Assembly (NCBI GenBank): GCA_016845065.1
Contig: JAERTG010000112.1
Location: forward strand, 1 to 50,625
Length of the DNA stretch: 50,625 bases
Origin: Fidelibacterota bacterium
GTDB taxonomy: Bacteria > Fidelibacterota > UBA8477 > JABMPR01
Direction: 5' to 3'
Shown: positions 16,176 through 24,919 of the stretch, in pieces
How the letters are laid out: the number at the start of each line of letters is the position of its first letter
Numbering within the stretch: the stretch's first letter is position 1
Translations under genes and position numbers: made by a program
Notes under the pieces: model-generated
What the model was told of the DNA's origin: nothing
The model's input: the letters and a program-made list of their open reading frames with translations, nothing else
The model's database searches: none

Positions 16176-18254
16176 TTAATATCTCTTTCTCTTCACAGGA
16201 TCATGGTAATAATTGTATTTCCAGAGCGTGCTTTCACCATGACAATCAGTACAAAGTGTCAACTGACTGGGGTTGCGTAAAAATGACGTGAGGTCATTAC
16301 CTTCTTCGTTTTCAGAGCCCAGCTCCTGAAATTTCGATTTATAGGACCACTTATGTGGATCGTGACAGGTAAAGCAATCGATATGTCCGACAGTCATGGT
16401 TGGACCAGCTTCCGTGAATAGTGGGAAGTCCAACCAATCTCCAGTCCCTCTTGCAGGAGGAGTTAAGATGCCGAATTCCCGAGGGTGGCTGTATCCCTCA
16501 ACCAGTTTGGCTGACCCTGAACCTTTTTCGCTGTGACAACTAAAACAGTGCTTTTCATTAAAGCTGGCACCAGGTGCATCACCCCATTTTGCAAATATGC
16601 CATACTCTGTTTCTGCGTTGTGGGGAGCATGGCAAAGACTACAGGCACTCTTGTCTTCTTCAGTCAAATCATGATCAGTGTTTAGGAGCGTCTCTTGTTC
16701 AGGATGGCAATCAAGACAGAGTTTTGGCTCTGGCCAATTTGAAATAGTCAGGAAGGAATTTCGATCGTCCCCTTTTAAATCAACTGTTTGCGATTGCTCA
16801 ACCGTCTTGCCCCACTTATGCGGATCGTGACAGGTGTTACAACTCAATAAAGTCTGTCCATCCTTTTCATATCCATGTAAATCGCTTTTTGATTTAAAGG
16901 GCACGCCGATGGGATGGTTATTGTGAACTACAGAGGTGGCAAAATGTTGACCATCATGGCAACGCATACATAAGATGGTGTATGGATCATCTTCAGTTGA
17001 TCCTTGAAGAGCATCTGTATGAGCACCATGACATACAGTACACTGGCCATTCAGTGTGTTTGATTCTCTGAATAATTGCTGGAAACCTTCCCTAGCTACG
17101 CTGTGATCCGAATTGAACATACTGGATTGCCCTGTATGGCAGCTCACACACAATCGACCCTGGGCATCATCAGGTAAGCGAAGAAAGGAAGTATATTCAG
17201 TACCTTCTTCATTCTTTTCGCTCACTGCGTGTTTGCTTGAGAATTCCCATTGATGAGGATCATGACAAGATTTACATAATAATTTGTCACCTGCCTTAAT
17301 TCCAAGCGCAGGAATACTTTTTCGTAAAGTGATCTTAGATACTGGATGGCCAGCATGGGTAAAAGTTTTTTCCTGGCCAAGTCCATTATCACTATGACAA
17401 CCAATACAATAACCGTTCTCACCCGCTTTTGGATCTATTTCCATGGCCCACATGTGATTAGCTTGACCGTCGTGACTAACATGACACGCAGCACAAGGAT
17501 CATTTCCACCAAAATCAGGACCAATATCACTTGATTTATTCATCAAGGAGCTGGTGAGATCATGATCGGTTAACTTGATGTTAAAATAAGCTTCATGGCA
17601 CGAGGAGCAGAGCTCACTTCGATCATTTCCAGTCACACCAACCACAGCTTCAGTCCCATGTATGGGGTGACAAGTCATGCATTCCATCGTACCGTCTTGA
17701 CCCCAGAAAGTACTTTCTGGCATGGTGTGATCAGGTGAAACCCTGACTTGAATGGGATGGTTTTTATGTGATTTTGCTTGATTGGAGTGACAGTCAAGAC
17801 ATAGTGTAGAATTCATTTTTTCCATTCGCAAGAAGGGTGCTAATCCCCCATTACGAGTGGGCTTCAGACTATGGGGTGTGTGACAGGTGCCACAGTAGAT
17901 TTTTCCGTCTTTGTCCAGAGGAAGATCCTTGATATCTGCATGTTTTACATCCATATCCATCTGATGATTACTGGATGCGAAAGTTTGACGAGAATCCTTT
18001 ACGGTTCCATCATGGCAGGTGAAACACATGGCTGCTGTAGGTATACGTGCAGGCATTCCCTGAATCTGTATGGGGGCTTCAATATCTGGAAGTAATGATT
18101 TATCGGGGTCGATGTTATCATGCCAGCTAACATGGCAGGTGACACAATCTAGACTCACTTTGCGACCATCTGGATTATGCTGCCCAAAAGCGGACATGCA
18201 GAGAATACTTAGGATGGCATAAACAATGATTACTCTTTTTGCAGTTATCATCAT
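16176..18254 (-). CDS. 18-heme cytochrome c with doubled CXXCH motifs
   Basis: The largest cytochrome of the window: 692 residues, signal peptide MMITAKRVIIVYAILSILCM-SAFGQ, and 18 canonical CXXCH sites from CVTCH (about residue 37) to CTDCH near the C-terminus. Repeating pairs with DPH/TPH/APH after the heme site (CKSCHDPHQW, CNTCHDPHKW, CFTCHDPHKW) identify the doubled-CXXCH family. The middle shows internal repeats: the block DPHxW ... EEGxxxTSFLR occurs at about 330-355 and again at about 645-670. This points to growth by duplication of a multi-heme unit. It probably acts as a long periplasmic or surface electron wire. It overlaps the upstream NHL gene by ATGA, and the downstream NHL lipoprotein follows after one base. 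Confidence 0.92.
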   Translation of the reverse strand: MMITAKRVIIVYAILSILCMSAFGQHNPDGRKVSLDCVTCHVSWHDNIDPDKSLLPDIEAPIQIQGMPARIPTAAMCFTCHDGTVKDSRQTFASSNHQMDMDVKHADIKDLPLDKDGKIYCGTCHTPHSLKPTRNGGLAPFLRMEKMNSTLCLDCHSNQAKSHKNHPIQVRVSPDHTMPESTFWGQDGTMECMTCHPIHGTEAVVGVTGNDRSELCSSCHEAYFNIKLTDHDLTSSLMNKSSDIGPDFGGNDPCAACHVSHDGQANHMWAMEIDPKAGENGYCIGCHSDNGLGQEKTFTHAGHPVSKITLRKSIPALGIKAGDKLLCKSCHDPHQWEFSSKHAVSEKNEEGTEYTSFLRLPDDAQGRLCVSCHTGQSSMFNSDHSVAREGFQQLFRESNTLNGQCTVCHGAHTDALQGSTEDDPYTILCMRCHDGQHFATSVVHNNHPIGVPFKSKSDLHGYEKDGQTLLSCNTCHDPHKWGKTVEQSQTVDLKGDDRNSFLTISNWPEPKLCLDCHPEQETLLNTDHDLTEEDKSACSLCHAPHNAETEYGIFAKWGDAPGASFNEKHCFSCHSEKGSGSAKLVEGYSHPREFGILTPPARGTGDWLDFPLFTEAGPTMTVGHIDCFTCHDPHKWSYKSKFQELGSENEEGNDLTSFLRNPSQLTLCTDCHGESTLWKYNYYHDPVKRKRY

Positions 18255-19126
18255 TTCATCCGCCAGACACTAACTTTGCTTGCAAATGACTCTACCACCC
18301 ACAGACGATCCTGGTTATCGATATAAACACCCATCGGAGCTGAAAGAGTGAGATTCTTTCCTTCACTTGTAGCTATCCCCAAGAACTTCCCGGAGATTGA
18401 GAAGGCTTGAATCGCACCAGTATACCCATCTGCTACCCAAACCCGCTTTTGTGAATCGAGAGCAACACCTTTAGGTCTGAATATTTGCCCTTTTTCCACA
18501 CCAGGTTTGGCAATGATCTGGGGGTAGCGGCCACTGGGAGAAAATGATATAACTCTGCGGTTGAGAATGTCGCCAATGATGATTCTATTTTCGGGACCCG
18601 GAGCCAGGAACCCAGGATTGATAAATTCACCAACCTTTTCGCCTCGGGTACCCCAATAGTACTTTTCCTTAAAATCTTTATCCAGAACTGTGATGGTGTG
18701 ATTTAAGCGATCAGTCACAACAATGTTGTCACCCATCGCAGTGATATCTACAGGTTCAGTTTGATGATCCAGCTTGACAACCTGGCTTATACGTCCATTC
18801 ATCTTCATTTTCAACAGACGTGAACGCGGTGTATCGGCAATCCAGAGATCATCATTGATCCAGGCAATACCAACTGCCTTATAAATGGATTCCCTCTGAG
18901 GTTTGATTTCCACAACTTCACCGCTGGATTTGAGCTGAACCACGCGATCATTCATGCCATCCAGCACAAAAACATCTCCCTGTTCATTGCCACATATATC
19001 CGTTGGGAAATTAAATTCAGACTCAAGAGTCCTCACATGAGTGAAACTTACTTCCTGAGCTACAAGATCTTGTACCAGACCAGAGCCGATAACAGAAACA
19101 ACAATGAGCAACGTCTTAAATCTCAT
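18251..19126 (-). CDS. Exported NHL-repeat propeller protein
   Basis: A 291-residue exported protein. The likely start is ATG 19126, giving the signal peptide MRFKTLLIVVSVIGSGLVQD-LVAQ; an upstream ATG at 19201 would add 25 residues that cover the end of the preceding gene and spoil the signal. The body has five or six NHL repeats (FPTDICGNEQGDVFVLDGMN, GIAWINDDLWIADTPRSRLL, RPKGVALDSQKRVWVADGY, APMGVYIDNQDRLWVVES). No heme site and no lipobox. It lies between the membrane triheme and 18-heme genes and overlaps the latter by ATGA, so stoichiometric synthesis with the cytochrome is suggested. It may hold cytochromes together in the periplasm. Confidence 0.85.
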   Translation of the reverse strand: MRFKTLLIVVSVIGSGLVQDLVAQEVSFTHVRTLESEFNFPTDICGNEQGDVFVLDGMNDRVVQLKSSGEVVEIKPQRESIYKAVGIAWINDDLWIADTPRSRLLKMKMNGRISQVVKLDHQTEPVDITAMGDNIVVTDRLNHTITVLDKDFKEKYYWGTRGEKVGEFINPGFLAPGPENRIIIGDILNRRVISFSPSGRYPQIIAKPGVEKGQIFRPKGVALDSQKRVWVADGYTGAIQAFSISGKFLGIATSEGKNLTLSAPMGVYIDNQDRLWVVESFASKVSVWRMK

Positions 19127-19148
19127 GAAGGCTCTCAAATTTTCTGAA

Positions 19149-19946
19149 TTACTCAAATACTGGAGGGAAATAGAATGATTCGTATTTCTCAACCATACCA
19201 ACCACTGCTGAATGTCTCATTTCATTGAGTCTATCACCTTTAAAACCAAGATCTTCCCATGGGAAGGATGCTGATTCTGAATGACACTTCATACAGGTCA
19301 ATGCTTTTTCACCAACAAGTGCCTCTGCAGCTTGTCTGGCTTTCACATCATCCACTTTTTCACCTGCATCGACTGCGTTTCGATATTGAAGGGATTGCTC
19401 TGAGCTGTAAGGCGTATAGAGTCTAGTTTTAATTTCACCATCAGAGATGACAGGGAGAATTTTACTGATAAAATTATCCGAACCCGAAAGCTTTGAATCA
19501 GCATCACGAACTAAGCCATAGGCTCCCTGCCTGGTGATGGAATTATCCACACCAAAGTCGTACCACTCGAAAGTTACAGGTCGTCCGGGTTGTTCATCGA
19601 TGTGACAACTCATACAGGACATATATCTGGAGTGTTGGTTGTTAAAGGCTCTTGTCCGCAAATCCTTTTCATGAGGCCAGAGAGAATGACAGGTTAGGCA
19701 ATTCTCTTGTTGATCCATGGGCAAGAAATAGCGCTCCGAGGTTTGATGAAAATGACTTTGACGATTTTCATAGCTGTCATAGTAGCTGTTTAGCTGCTCC
19801 ACATAGTCAGGGAAGTGCGATTCTGAAACAACTGCAGTATCATGAGGCGTATCGTGGGAAACCACCGCTTTGATGAGAGTGACTGAAACAAAGGTTCCTA
19901 GGGCAAGTGCCAGAACACCATAAAGAAGCTTAAATGCTTTGCTCAT
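19149..19946 (-). CDS. Membrane-anchored triheme cytochrome c
   Basis: A 265-residue protein with an N-terminal hydrophobic helix (residues about 7-27, KLLYGVLALALGTFVSVTLI) that has no clear cleavage site and probably anchors it in the inner membrane. Three CXXCH sites: CLTCH, CMSCH and, far downstream, CMKCH. It does not look like NapC/NrfH by eye (only three sites, long spacer). It overlaps the cytochrome b gene by ATGA and has a very strong GAGGAGG ribosome site, so I place it in one complex with the cytochrome b and the membrane multiheme protein at 20632: a possible quinol-oxidising module that hands electrons to periplasmic carriers. Confidence 0.82.
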   Translation of the reverse strand: MSKAFKLLYGVLALALGTFVSVTLIKAVVSHDTPHDTAVVSESHFPDYVEQLNSYYDSYENRQSHFHQTSERYFLPMDQQENCLTCHSLWPHEKDLRTRAFNNQHSRYMSCMSCHIDEQPGRPVTFEWYDFGVDNSITRQGAYGLVRDADSKLSGSDNFISKILPVISDGEIKTRLYTPYSSEQSLQYRNAVDAGEKVDDVKARQAAEALVGEKALTCMKCHSESASFPWEDLGFKGDRLNEMRHSAVVGMVEKYESFYFPPVFE

Positions 19947-20635
19947 TTTGAAGCCTCCTCTCTGGCTTTTATTTCTTCCAGCTCAAGAGGGTGTTCATGT
20001 TCCATTTCTTCTTCGGTTAAAGTACCCTTGTACCAAACGTTATTGGCAGGCCAAATGCGGGGATTAAAATGAACATTGTAAAAGTGCCAAATGATGATAG
20101 CCAGGAGTGCCAGCATGGCTTCATCACTATGGGCGATGTAGGCGATCTGAATTATTATTCCAGGCAGGAATTTGCTGAATAGTACGGGGAACCACAAAAT
20201 AATACCACTACCGGCCATAATGAACATACCCCAGAACACAGCCCAGTAGTCGAATTTCTCAATATAAGAAAACCTGTGAAACCTGGGACGATCGTCAGAG
20301 AGAAAGAGAAAATACTTTATGTTCTCTATGATATTTTTGCCATCTCTTCCGTTTGGTACGAGATGCATATCTGCCAGGGATGGTCTTTTTTTAATGAGAT
20401 TGTATCCCACATAAACAATGTGGAAAGCAAAATCTAAAATCATTACGGCCGCCGCGAACCGGTGGATAATCCGTGCATTTTCAATGCCACCAGCGGCAGA
20501 CATGACAACACTCCAGAACTCGCTCTCAGGAAATTTGATGGGGAAGCCTGTCAACACCAGAATGATAAAAGGAACGAACATAAAAATATGCTGTAAACGT
20601 TGACTCAGTGTAAATCGGGTGTAGTCTCGACTCAT
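19943..20635 (-). CDS. Membrane cytochrome b (FdnI/HydC/CbcL b-domain type)
   Basis: A 230-residue inner-membrane protein with four hydrophobic helices (about 15-33, 58-80, 130-152, 160-187). Candidate heme-b ligands are His16, His58, His72, His169 and His184. Start ATG 20635 is chosen because GGAGGA precedes it and it overlaps the upstream stop by ATGA; the frame can be extended by seven codons without a ribosome site. Proteins of this group oxidise quinols and move electrons to attached c hemes. It is closely related to the C-terminal half of the fused cytochrome at 7400-9322. The acidic His-containing tail (MEHEHPLELEE) also resembles the tail there (MFEHEHGG). Confidence 0.88.
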   Translation of the reverse strand: MSRDYTRFTLSQRLQHIFMFVPFIILVLTGFPIKFPESEFWSVVMSAAGGIENARIIHRFAAAVMILDFAFHIVYVGYNLIKKRPSLADMHLVPNGRDGKNIIENIKYFLFLSDDRPRFHRFSYIEKFDYWAVFWGMFIMAGSGIILWFPVLFSKFLPGIIIQIAYIAHSDEAMLALLAIIIWHFYNVHFNPRIWPANNVWYKGTLTEEEMEHEHPLELEEIKAREEASK

Positions 20636-21648
20636 TTTTCTTTCCTCCGCAACCATATATCACCAACCCAGCGTCCAAAATCGAGGAAAATGTGGGAGAA
20701 GAGTATTGCCATAGTCCCAGCGGTTAATATGATGAATCCCCATTCCACATAGAATAGAATGGGATTGTTTTGTGTAGTAGGTTCTGAGTGAATCGCAGAA
20801 ACTGCAAACTTGGCTGTAGCATTAGCATGGCAATAACTATTTGAGCTGCAGGTCTGCTGAATATTGTTGGGGTGAATGCTAGAGTTCGGGTCTTCTGCCG
20901 GCAGGTTGAGATGATTGCGGTGGCAGTCCATGCAGTTGGCTACTTCATTCATCCCTCGTTTGAGAGCCTTGCCATGAAAATGCCGTTCATAACCTGAAAC
21001 CTGGGTCAAGTTTACATCAAACTGTTTCATATGACCCTGATCAGCATGGCAGGAAGAACATAATTCTACCACATCGATGGATTCTTCAGCTGTGCGGTGA
21101 CCAGAGTGAGAACTGACGTGGAGGATAACTCCTGCCAGGCCCTCACCTTCGTGACATCGAGCGCAATGTTCACTATTCTTTTCGAGAACATCATCCTGAA
21201 TAACATTCCTGAAAGTATTTGAATGACAATACTTGCAATCAGGTTTGGCCTCATTTTTCTCAGTCGAGTACTTGGAATTGAAACCATGGGCGCTAATGGC
21301 ATGTGCATCTGCCTGTTCAGCATGTGAATATCCCGTGAGCGCAAATGGTTTTGTAATGTGGCAAGCCTTGTAACATTCAACCTTGGCAACCTCAACTGGA
21401 TGGGGGAAAACATTAACATCCGTGTGGCAATCTCGACAGATGACATTTCTGTGAGTTGAATGGCTGTATGCTTCAGCAGTGACTTCGAAACTTCGTATTC
21501 CATTTGAAGGGGTTGCAATTCCCAGAAGTGCCAAACTATGGCAGAGATTGCAGTTTTCAGCATCTGCTTGTTGTGCCGGTGCAGAAAGTGCAGTCAGCAT
21601 CACAAGCAAAAGGGCTAGAATTGATTGTCTAGATATCGTGGCAGGCAT
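20632..21648 (-). CDS. Membrane-anchored multiheme cytochrome c with odd heme sites
   Basis: A 338-residue protein. The ATG at 21648 is chosen because it begins a signal peptide (MPATISRQSILALLLVMLTA); a frame start at 21804 adds unlikely sequence. Canonical sites: CNLCH, CRDCH, CKYCH, CARCH, CSSCH, CMDCH; odd sites: CYKACH (CX3CH) and CSSNSYCH (CX5CH). The C-terminal helix (FIILTAGTMAILFSHIFLDF) anchors it. Its end matches the c-to-b junction of the fused protein at 7400: N-S-S-I-H-P before the last heme, then AIH, then the helix with HxxLD. So this gene and the next one (cytochrome b, ATGA overlap) are a split version of that fusion. In the fused copy the CX5CH position is a normal CGECH. 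The start lies within the end of the octaheme gene (20-nt overlap). Confidence 0.85.
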   Translation of the reverse strand: MPATISRQSILALLLVMLTALSAPAQQADAENCNLCHSLALLGIATPSNGIRSFEVTAEAYSHSTHRNVICRDCHTDVNVFPHPVEVAKVECYKACHITKPFALTGYSHAEQADAHAISAHGFNSKYSTEKNEAKPDCKYCHSNTFRNVIQDDVLEKNSEHCARCHEGEGLAGVILHVSSHSGHRTAEESIDVVELCSSCHADQGHMKQFDVNLTQVSGYERHFHGKALKRGMNEVANCMDCHRNHLNLPAEDPNSSIHPNNIQQTCSSNSYCHANATAKFAVSAIHSEPTTQNNPILFYVEWGFIILTAGTMAILFSHIFLDFGRWVGDIWLRRKEK

Positions 21649-22489
21649 AGCACAAGTTCTCTTTTGATAGGCGTAAGAAACGCTGGTTCTCTCCGTCACC
21701 CTCATATACCACCTGATCGGCAGCGAGGGTCCCCCGGTTGTGAGTGTAGTGGCAGGTGTTGCATTGAATAAGATTATCTTCAGAAAGGGGCAAAGTGAGC
21801 CCAAATTTTTGTTGTGTTTCGTTAAAGCGTTTTACAGTCGCTTTTTTTGATAATTCAATATTCTTTCCCTGATGATTCTGTTCATGGGTATGGAGAGAAT
21901 GACACTTATTACAGGTGGCAGCCATATCCAGCTGCATCTCTCTGGCAATGGTGGGGTGATCATCTTTGCTGGGTTGCTTAACATGACACTGCAAACAGGT
22001 GGAGTTGTCGATACTACCATCAGATTGAACCTGATTATGTGGATTCATCTTTTTGTAGTCTGCTTTGTTGTGACAATTGTAACAAAAATCGATCTCTCGT
22101 TTGTAAGGTCCCCCTCTAAGAAAAGTCCTATTGGAGCGATCAATTTTACAGGCGACCTGGTGACAGGTCAGACACCCCAAACTTCCATCAGCTTCCAGCT
22201 TAAAACTAGCGGGAATGGACATTTTTACAGATTTGGGGTTAACATTTTGGAGCGGATGAATCATGTCGTTTATTGCAGCAGCTGCATGGCACTGGACACA
22301 GACATCCTGCTTTAGGTTGGCTGCACTTGCCTCAACCGATACGGTATGACAGAATGAGCAGTCCTCACTCCCATGTGGGTTCTTTACATCAGGAAATGTG
22401 AGCTGCCCAAAAAGAACGCTTGTCAATAAAAGGGAGCCGAATAGAATTCGGCCCCCCGTGACAAAGATTGTTTTGAAAGAAAATTTCAA
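21629..22489 (-). CDS. Octaheme periplasmic cytochrome c
   Basis: A 286-residue exported cytochrome with eight CXXCH sites (CSFCH, CVQCH, CLTCH, CYNCH, CLQCH, CNKCH, CNTCH, CYACH), the last five residues from the C-terminus. The signal peptide is MKFSFKTIFVTGGRILFGSL followed by a short hydrophobic stretch ending LFGQ. The only reasonable start is TTG at 22489, with AAAGGA about 14 nt upstream; no ATG fits, and a TAA lies just upstream in frame. It resembles doubled-CXXCH carriers (GSEDCSFCH). It lies between the rhodanese lipoprotein and the membrane multiheme gene, and probably carries electrons through the periplasm. The start codon is the least certain point. Confidence 0.85.
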   Translation of the reverse strand: MKFSFKTIFVTGGRILFGSLLLTSVLFGQLTFPDVKNPHGSEDCSFCHTVSVEASAANLKQDVCVQCHAAAAINDMIHPLQNVNPKSVKMSIPASFKLEADGSLGCLTCHQVACKIDRSNRTFLRGGPYKREIDFCYNCHNKADYKKMNPHNQVQSDGSIDNSTCLQCHVKQPSKDDHPTIAREMQLDMAATCNKCHSLHTHEQNHQGKNIELSKKATVKRFNETQQKFGLTLPLSEDNLIQCNTCHYTHNRGTLAADQVVYEGDGENQRFLRLSKENLCYACHDI

Positions 22490-22513
22490 AATCTTGTGAT
22501 TTTTCCTTTAATC

Positions 22514-23512
22514 TTAGCCTTCAACTACGTATTCGTACTCTTCAGGTCCATGCCAGTTTGGTTTGTCAGCATCATAGAGACCATCATAGTTAAGCGTATT
22601 TACACCAAACTCAATACTTTTTACATCATATCCCAGCACGTTAAGCCAGAATGTGGATGTTGATGAAGTTTGTCCAGTGTAACAGTAGAGTGCTGTTACC
22701 ATATCTGGGTCTATTGCAGACACTTCATCACCGGCAAGTGAGATGGGTTGCATCTGATATGCACCATCATAATGACCAAAGGCAAGATAATCATCTGCAC
22801 CCCAGAAATTGATGATCTGATAGTTTGCCAGATTCTCCAGAACTCCAGAGGCTCCGTATCCTGCTACCCCCTGAAATCCATTAGCGAGGGCAAGTTCAAT
22901 GCGCTCAACGAGAAGAGCGGCACCATCAGTTGTTTCAGATTCCCAGTCTGGGTAATCATAGCTTTGAAGTGCAGGAGCTGCAGTTGTAACCCAACTTGCG
23001 TGTCCAGCTGCATTGTTGCCATTTTCATGACCTGCATTGTTGTTCCATGAACCTGCAAAATCAGAATTCCAACCAGACATTCCCCATTTCAGTACTGTGG
23101 ATGTATAACCCATCAGACGTAATGCCATGGATGCATGACCAGCTGACTGACCTGAATAACACACAATCAGATATCCATTTGCTCCAGCAGGATTAGCTTC
23201 TGCATCAGCAAGGATGTTACCTAGACTGGCATCAATAGCGCCATCAATATGACCAGCGTTATAATCAGCTGTTTGGCGAATATCCAGGACAGTATATCCA
23301 GGAATTGTGTAGGTGTCGAGATCAACAACTTCACTTGCTGGTTTTACCCAACCTGATGCTATCTGAGCGGGCAGATCAAGACCATTGTCTTGCATATAGG
23401 TTGACAGGTCGCTGAATGTACCTACTACTGGATCTTCTTCATCAGTTTCGCAACCAACCATTAGTCCTAGTGATACCACTAAAACCATTACTAGTCTCCA
23501 ATCAAGTTTCAT
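22514..23512 (-). CDS. Double-rhodanese lipoprotein
   Basis: A 332-residue lipoprotein: signal MKLDWRLVMVLVVSLGLMVG with the lipid-bearing Cys at 21. Two rhodanese-like domains follow. The first (about 55-150) has VLDIRQTADYNAGHIDGAI and the loop CYSGQSAG with active-site Cys118; the second (about 195-310) has the loop CYTGQTSS with Cys277. Rhodanese domains move sulfane sulfur (or selenium) via a persulfide on this Cys, and both copies keep it. The ribosome site GAGGAGGT is the strongest in the operon. An extracytoplasmic rhodanese inside a cytochrome operon suggests polysulfide, sulfur, selenite or tellurite reduction; as I recall, one Geobacter conduit cluster (extHIJKL) also has a rhodanese lipoprotein. 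The substrate is not shown by the sequence. Confidence 0.9.
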   Translation of the reverse strand: MKLDWRLVMVLVVSLGLMVGCETDEEDPVVGTFSDLSTYMQDNGLDLPAQIASGWVKPASEVVDLDTYTIPGYTVLDIRQTADYNAGHIDGAIDASLGNILADAEANPAGANGYLIVCYSGQSAGHASMALRLMGYTSTVLKWGMSGWNSDFAGSWNNNAGHENGNNAAGHASWVTTAAPALQSYDYPDWESETTDGAALLVERIELALANGFQGVAGYGASGVLENLANYQIINFWGADDYLAFGHYDGAYQMQPISLAGDEVSAIDPDMVTALYCYTGQTSSTSTFWLNVLGYDVKSIEFGVNTLNYDGLYDADKPNWHGPEEYEYVVEG

Positions 23513-23554
23513 TTTACCTCCTCGTGGCTTTTTAACTTGTTATTTTGACTTTTC

Positions 23555-24904
23555 TTAATGACAGGCAGAACAATAATTACCATTTGACATGCGGCCCAAA
23601 CTTGTAAACGTATTGAATGGGATCTCGTCACTCAAATCATCATCGGTAATATCATTCTCCATATTTTCATCTGTTAAATAAAGTGCATCATTGACAGCGG
23701 TATATGCCCCGATATCACCATGCATATGACAATTCACGTAGCAATTATCTGTCGTATAATCCTGGGTGGAACTATTTGCCCAACTGGTGTCAGCCAATGT
23801 TCTTTCAGTCCATCGCTGAATATTGTGTGGGCTGGCATATTTCCAGGTTTCCATATTTTTTATTAGGGATAGGTCTTGTAAATCCCAGGAGCTAATGTTC
23901 CAGTTTTTATAAGCATCTGGTGAGACAGGTACGTGTCTTACAGTAATCCAGGCTTCATCAGTATGTGGATGATTGGCTTCACCATAATAGGGGTTTCGCC
24001 CGATTTTAAATTGCGGATATACCCGGTACTCTCCGGAGTTGTCAGCCTCATATTCGTGGGTCCATGAGCCCGCATGACAGGTATTACAGTTGTTATACTG
24101 TTGTGAATGACATACAAAGCAAGCCAGGTCAGCGCCATCAGATGGATCTCCATTGGGCCAATGCCTGGTGTGGTAGGCATTATCATCTGCATCAACAGTG
24201 TGACAATCTACGCAATCAGGAAGATCTGCTACTTGATACCGAGAAGTATATTGGGCATCTGTTGCACCCTCACCATGCATATCTTCGGTATGGCAGTCCA
24301 GACAGGTATAGCCAAAATCATTGTGAACATCGGGAACGTTGCCGGGAACACGGTCTTGGTTGGCGTTCCAGTCATCACCGACGCGGGAACCATGACAGGC
24401 TGTACAAACATTCGCCTCATCAGGTGTCTCAATAAATTTATGACTATATCCTACAAGTTGTTTAACAAAACCGCCACCTGCTGCATGGGGACGACTAATG
24501 TGACATTGTCCACAGGTCGTGTGACAGCTATTACAATCCTTGGCAAATCCTTCCTGAATTTCAGAAGGACAAGATTCAAATGATTCGTATCCATTTCTCA
24601 GAGCAACATGCGCTTTTTCACCCCAGAGATTGCTGTGCATACTGGTTTCGTTGCGGGCTACGATATCTGCATGACAACTTCCACCACTACATCCCAGTTC
24701 ACCCACAGCTGAAGGATCCCTCATCAATCCTTCATGAGCAGAACGGAATGCTGAAGTATCATCCGCTGCATCAACTTGTGAATTTCCACCGTGACATCCT
24801 GCACAACCAATGGCTGCATGCACGGGGTCAATATCATGAAATGATTCAACACCCTGAATTTTGTTCAAACGTATCCAGACCTTCTCCGATAGTGCCAACG
24901 GCAC
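23555..24904 (-). CDS. Multiheme cytochrome c lipoprotein, main part (after in-frame TGA)
   Basis: This frame holds nine CXXCH sites (CAGCH, CNSCH, CGQCH, CTACH, CLDCH, CVDCH, CFVCH, CNTCH, CSACH), a CX4CH (CSGGSCH) and a CX3CH (CYVNCH); the last heme site forms the very C-terminus. It has no signal peptide. Read without stopping at TGA 24919-24917, it is in frame with the lipoprotein N-terminus at 25123, which supplies the signal and a tenth CXXCH, so the two pieces form one 522-codon gene. The GTG start at 24904 with GGAG four bases upstream may allow re-initiation, but product made that way would stay in the cytoplasm, where hemes are not attached. The intact protein would be an outer-surface or periplasmic multiheme lipoprotein, perhaps the terminal reductase. 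Confidence 0.8.
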   Translation of the reverse strand: MPLALSEKVWIRLNKIQGVESFHDIDPVHAAIGCAGCHGGNSQVDAADDTSAFRSAHEGLMRDPSAVGELGCSGGSCHADIVARNETSMHSNLWGEKAHVALRNGYESFESCPSEIQEGFAKDCNSCHTTCGQCHISRPHAAGGGFVKQLVGYSHKFIETPDEANVCTACHGSRVGDDWNANQDRVPGNVPDVHNDFGYTCLDCHTEDMHGEGATDAQYTSRYQVADLPDCVDCHTVDADDNAYHTRHWPNGDPSDGADLACFVCHSQQYNNCNTCHAGSWTHEYEADNSGEYRVYPQFKIGRNPYYGEANHPHTDEAWITVRHVPVSPDAYKNWNISSWDLQDLSLIKNMETWKYASPHNIQRWTERTLADTSWANSSTQDYTTDNCYVNCHMHGDIGAYTAVNDALYLTDENMENDITDDDLSDEIPFNTFTSLGRMSNGNYCSACH

Positions 24905-24916
24905 CGCTCCGCCGCC

Positions 24917-24919
24917 TCA
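24917..24919 (-). other. In-frame TGA between two halves of one cytochrome gene
   Basis: Codons ...ACA GCG CCT GGC TGA GGC GGC GGA GCG GTG... read through in one frame. Possible meanings: nonsense mutation, sequence error (GGA to TGA is one base), readthrough, or selenocysteine. Just downstream GTGCC-GTT-GGCAC can form a 5-bp hairpin with a 3-nt loop starting with G, 17 nt after the TGA, which loosely fits general bacterial SECIS rules. Confidence 0.85.

Noticed and set aside
19149..19946. NapC/NrfH-type quinol dehydrogenase
   Set aside because: Only three CXXCH sites with a long gap, and I could not see the four- or five-heme NapC pattern; kept as a generic triheme anchor.
20632..21804. Longer start of the membrane multiheme gene at 21804
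   Set aside because: The extra 52 residues lie over the end of the octaheme gene and put the signal peptide in the middle; ATG 21648 fits better.
24860..24880. GGTCT after the in-frame TGA as an E. coli-type SECIS loop
   Set aside because: GGTCT occurs about 35 nt downstream but its flanks do not pair, so it does not form the fdhF-like structure.
24917..24919. Genetic code with TGA as glycine (as in Gracilibacteria/SR1)
   Set aside because: Many intact genes here end properly at TGA (for example at 13494, 18251, 20632 and 19943), often in ATGA overlaps.
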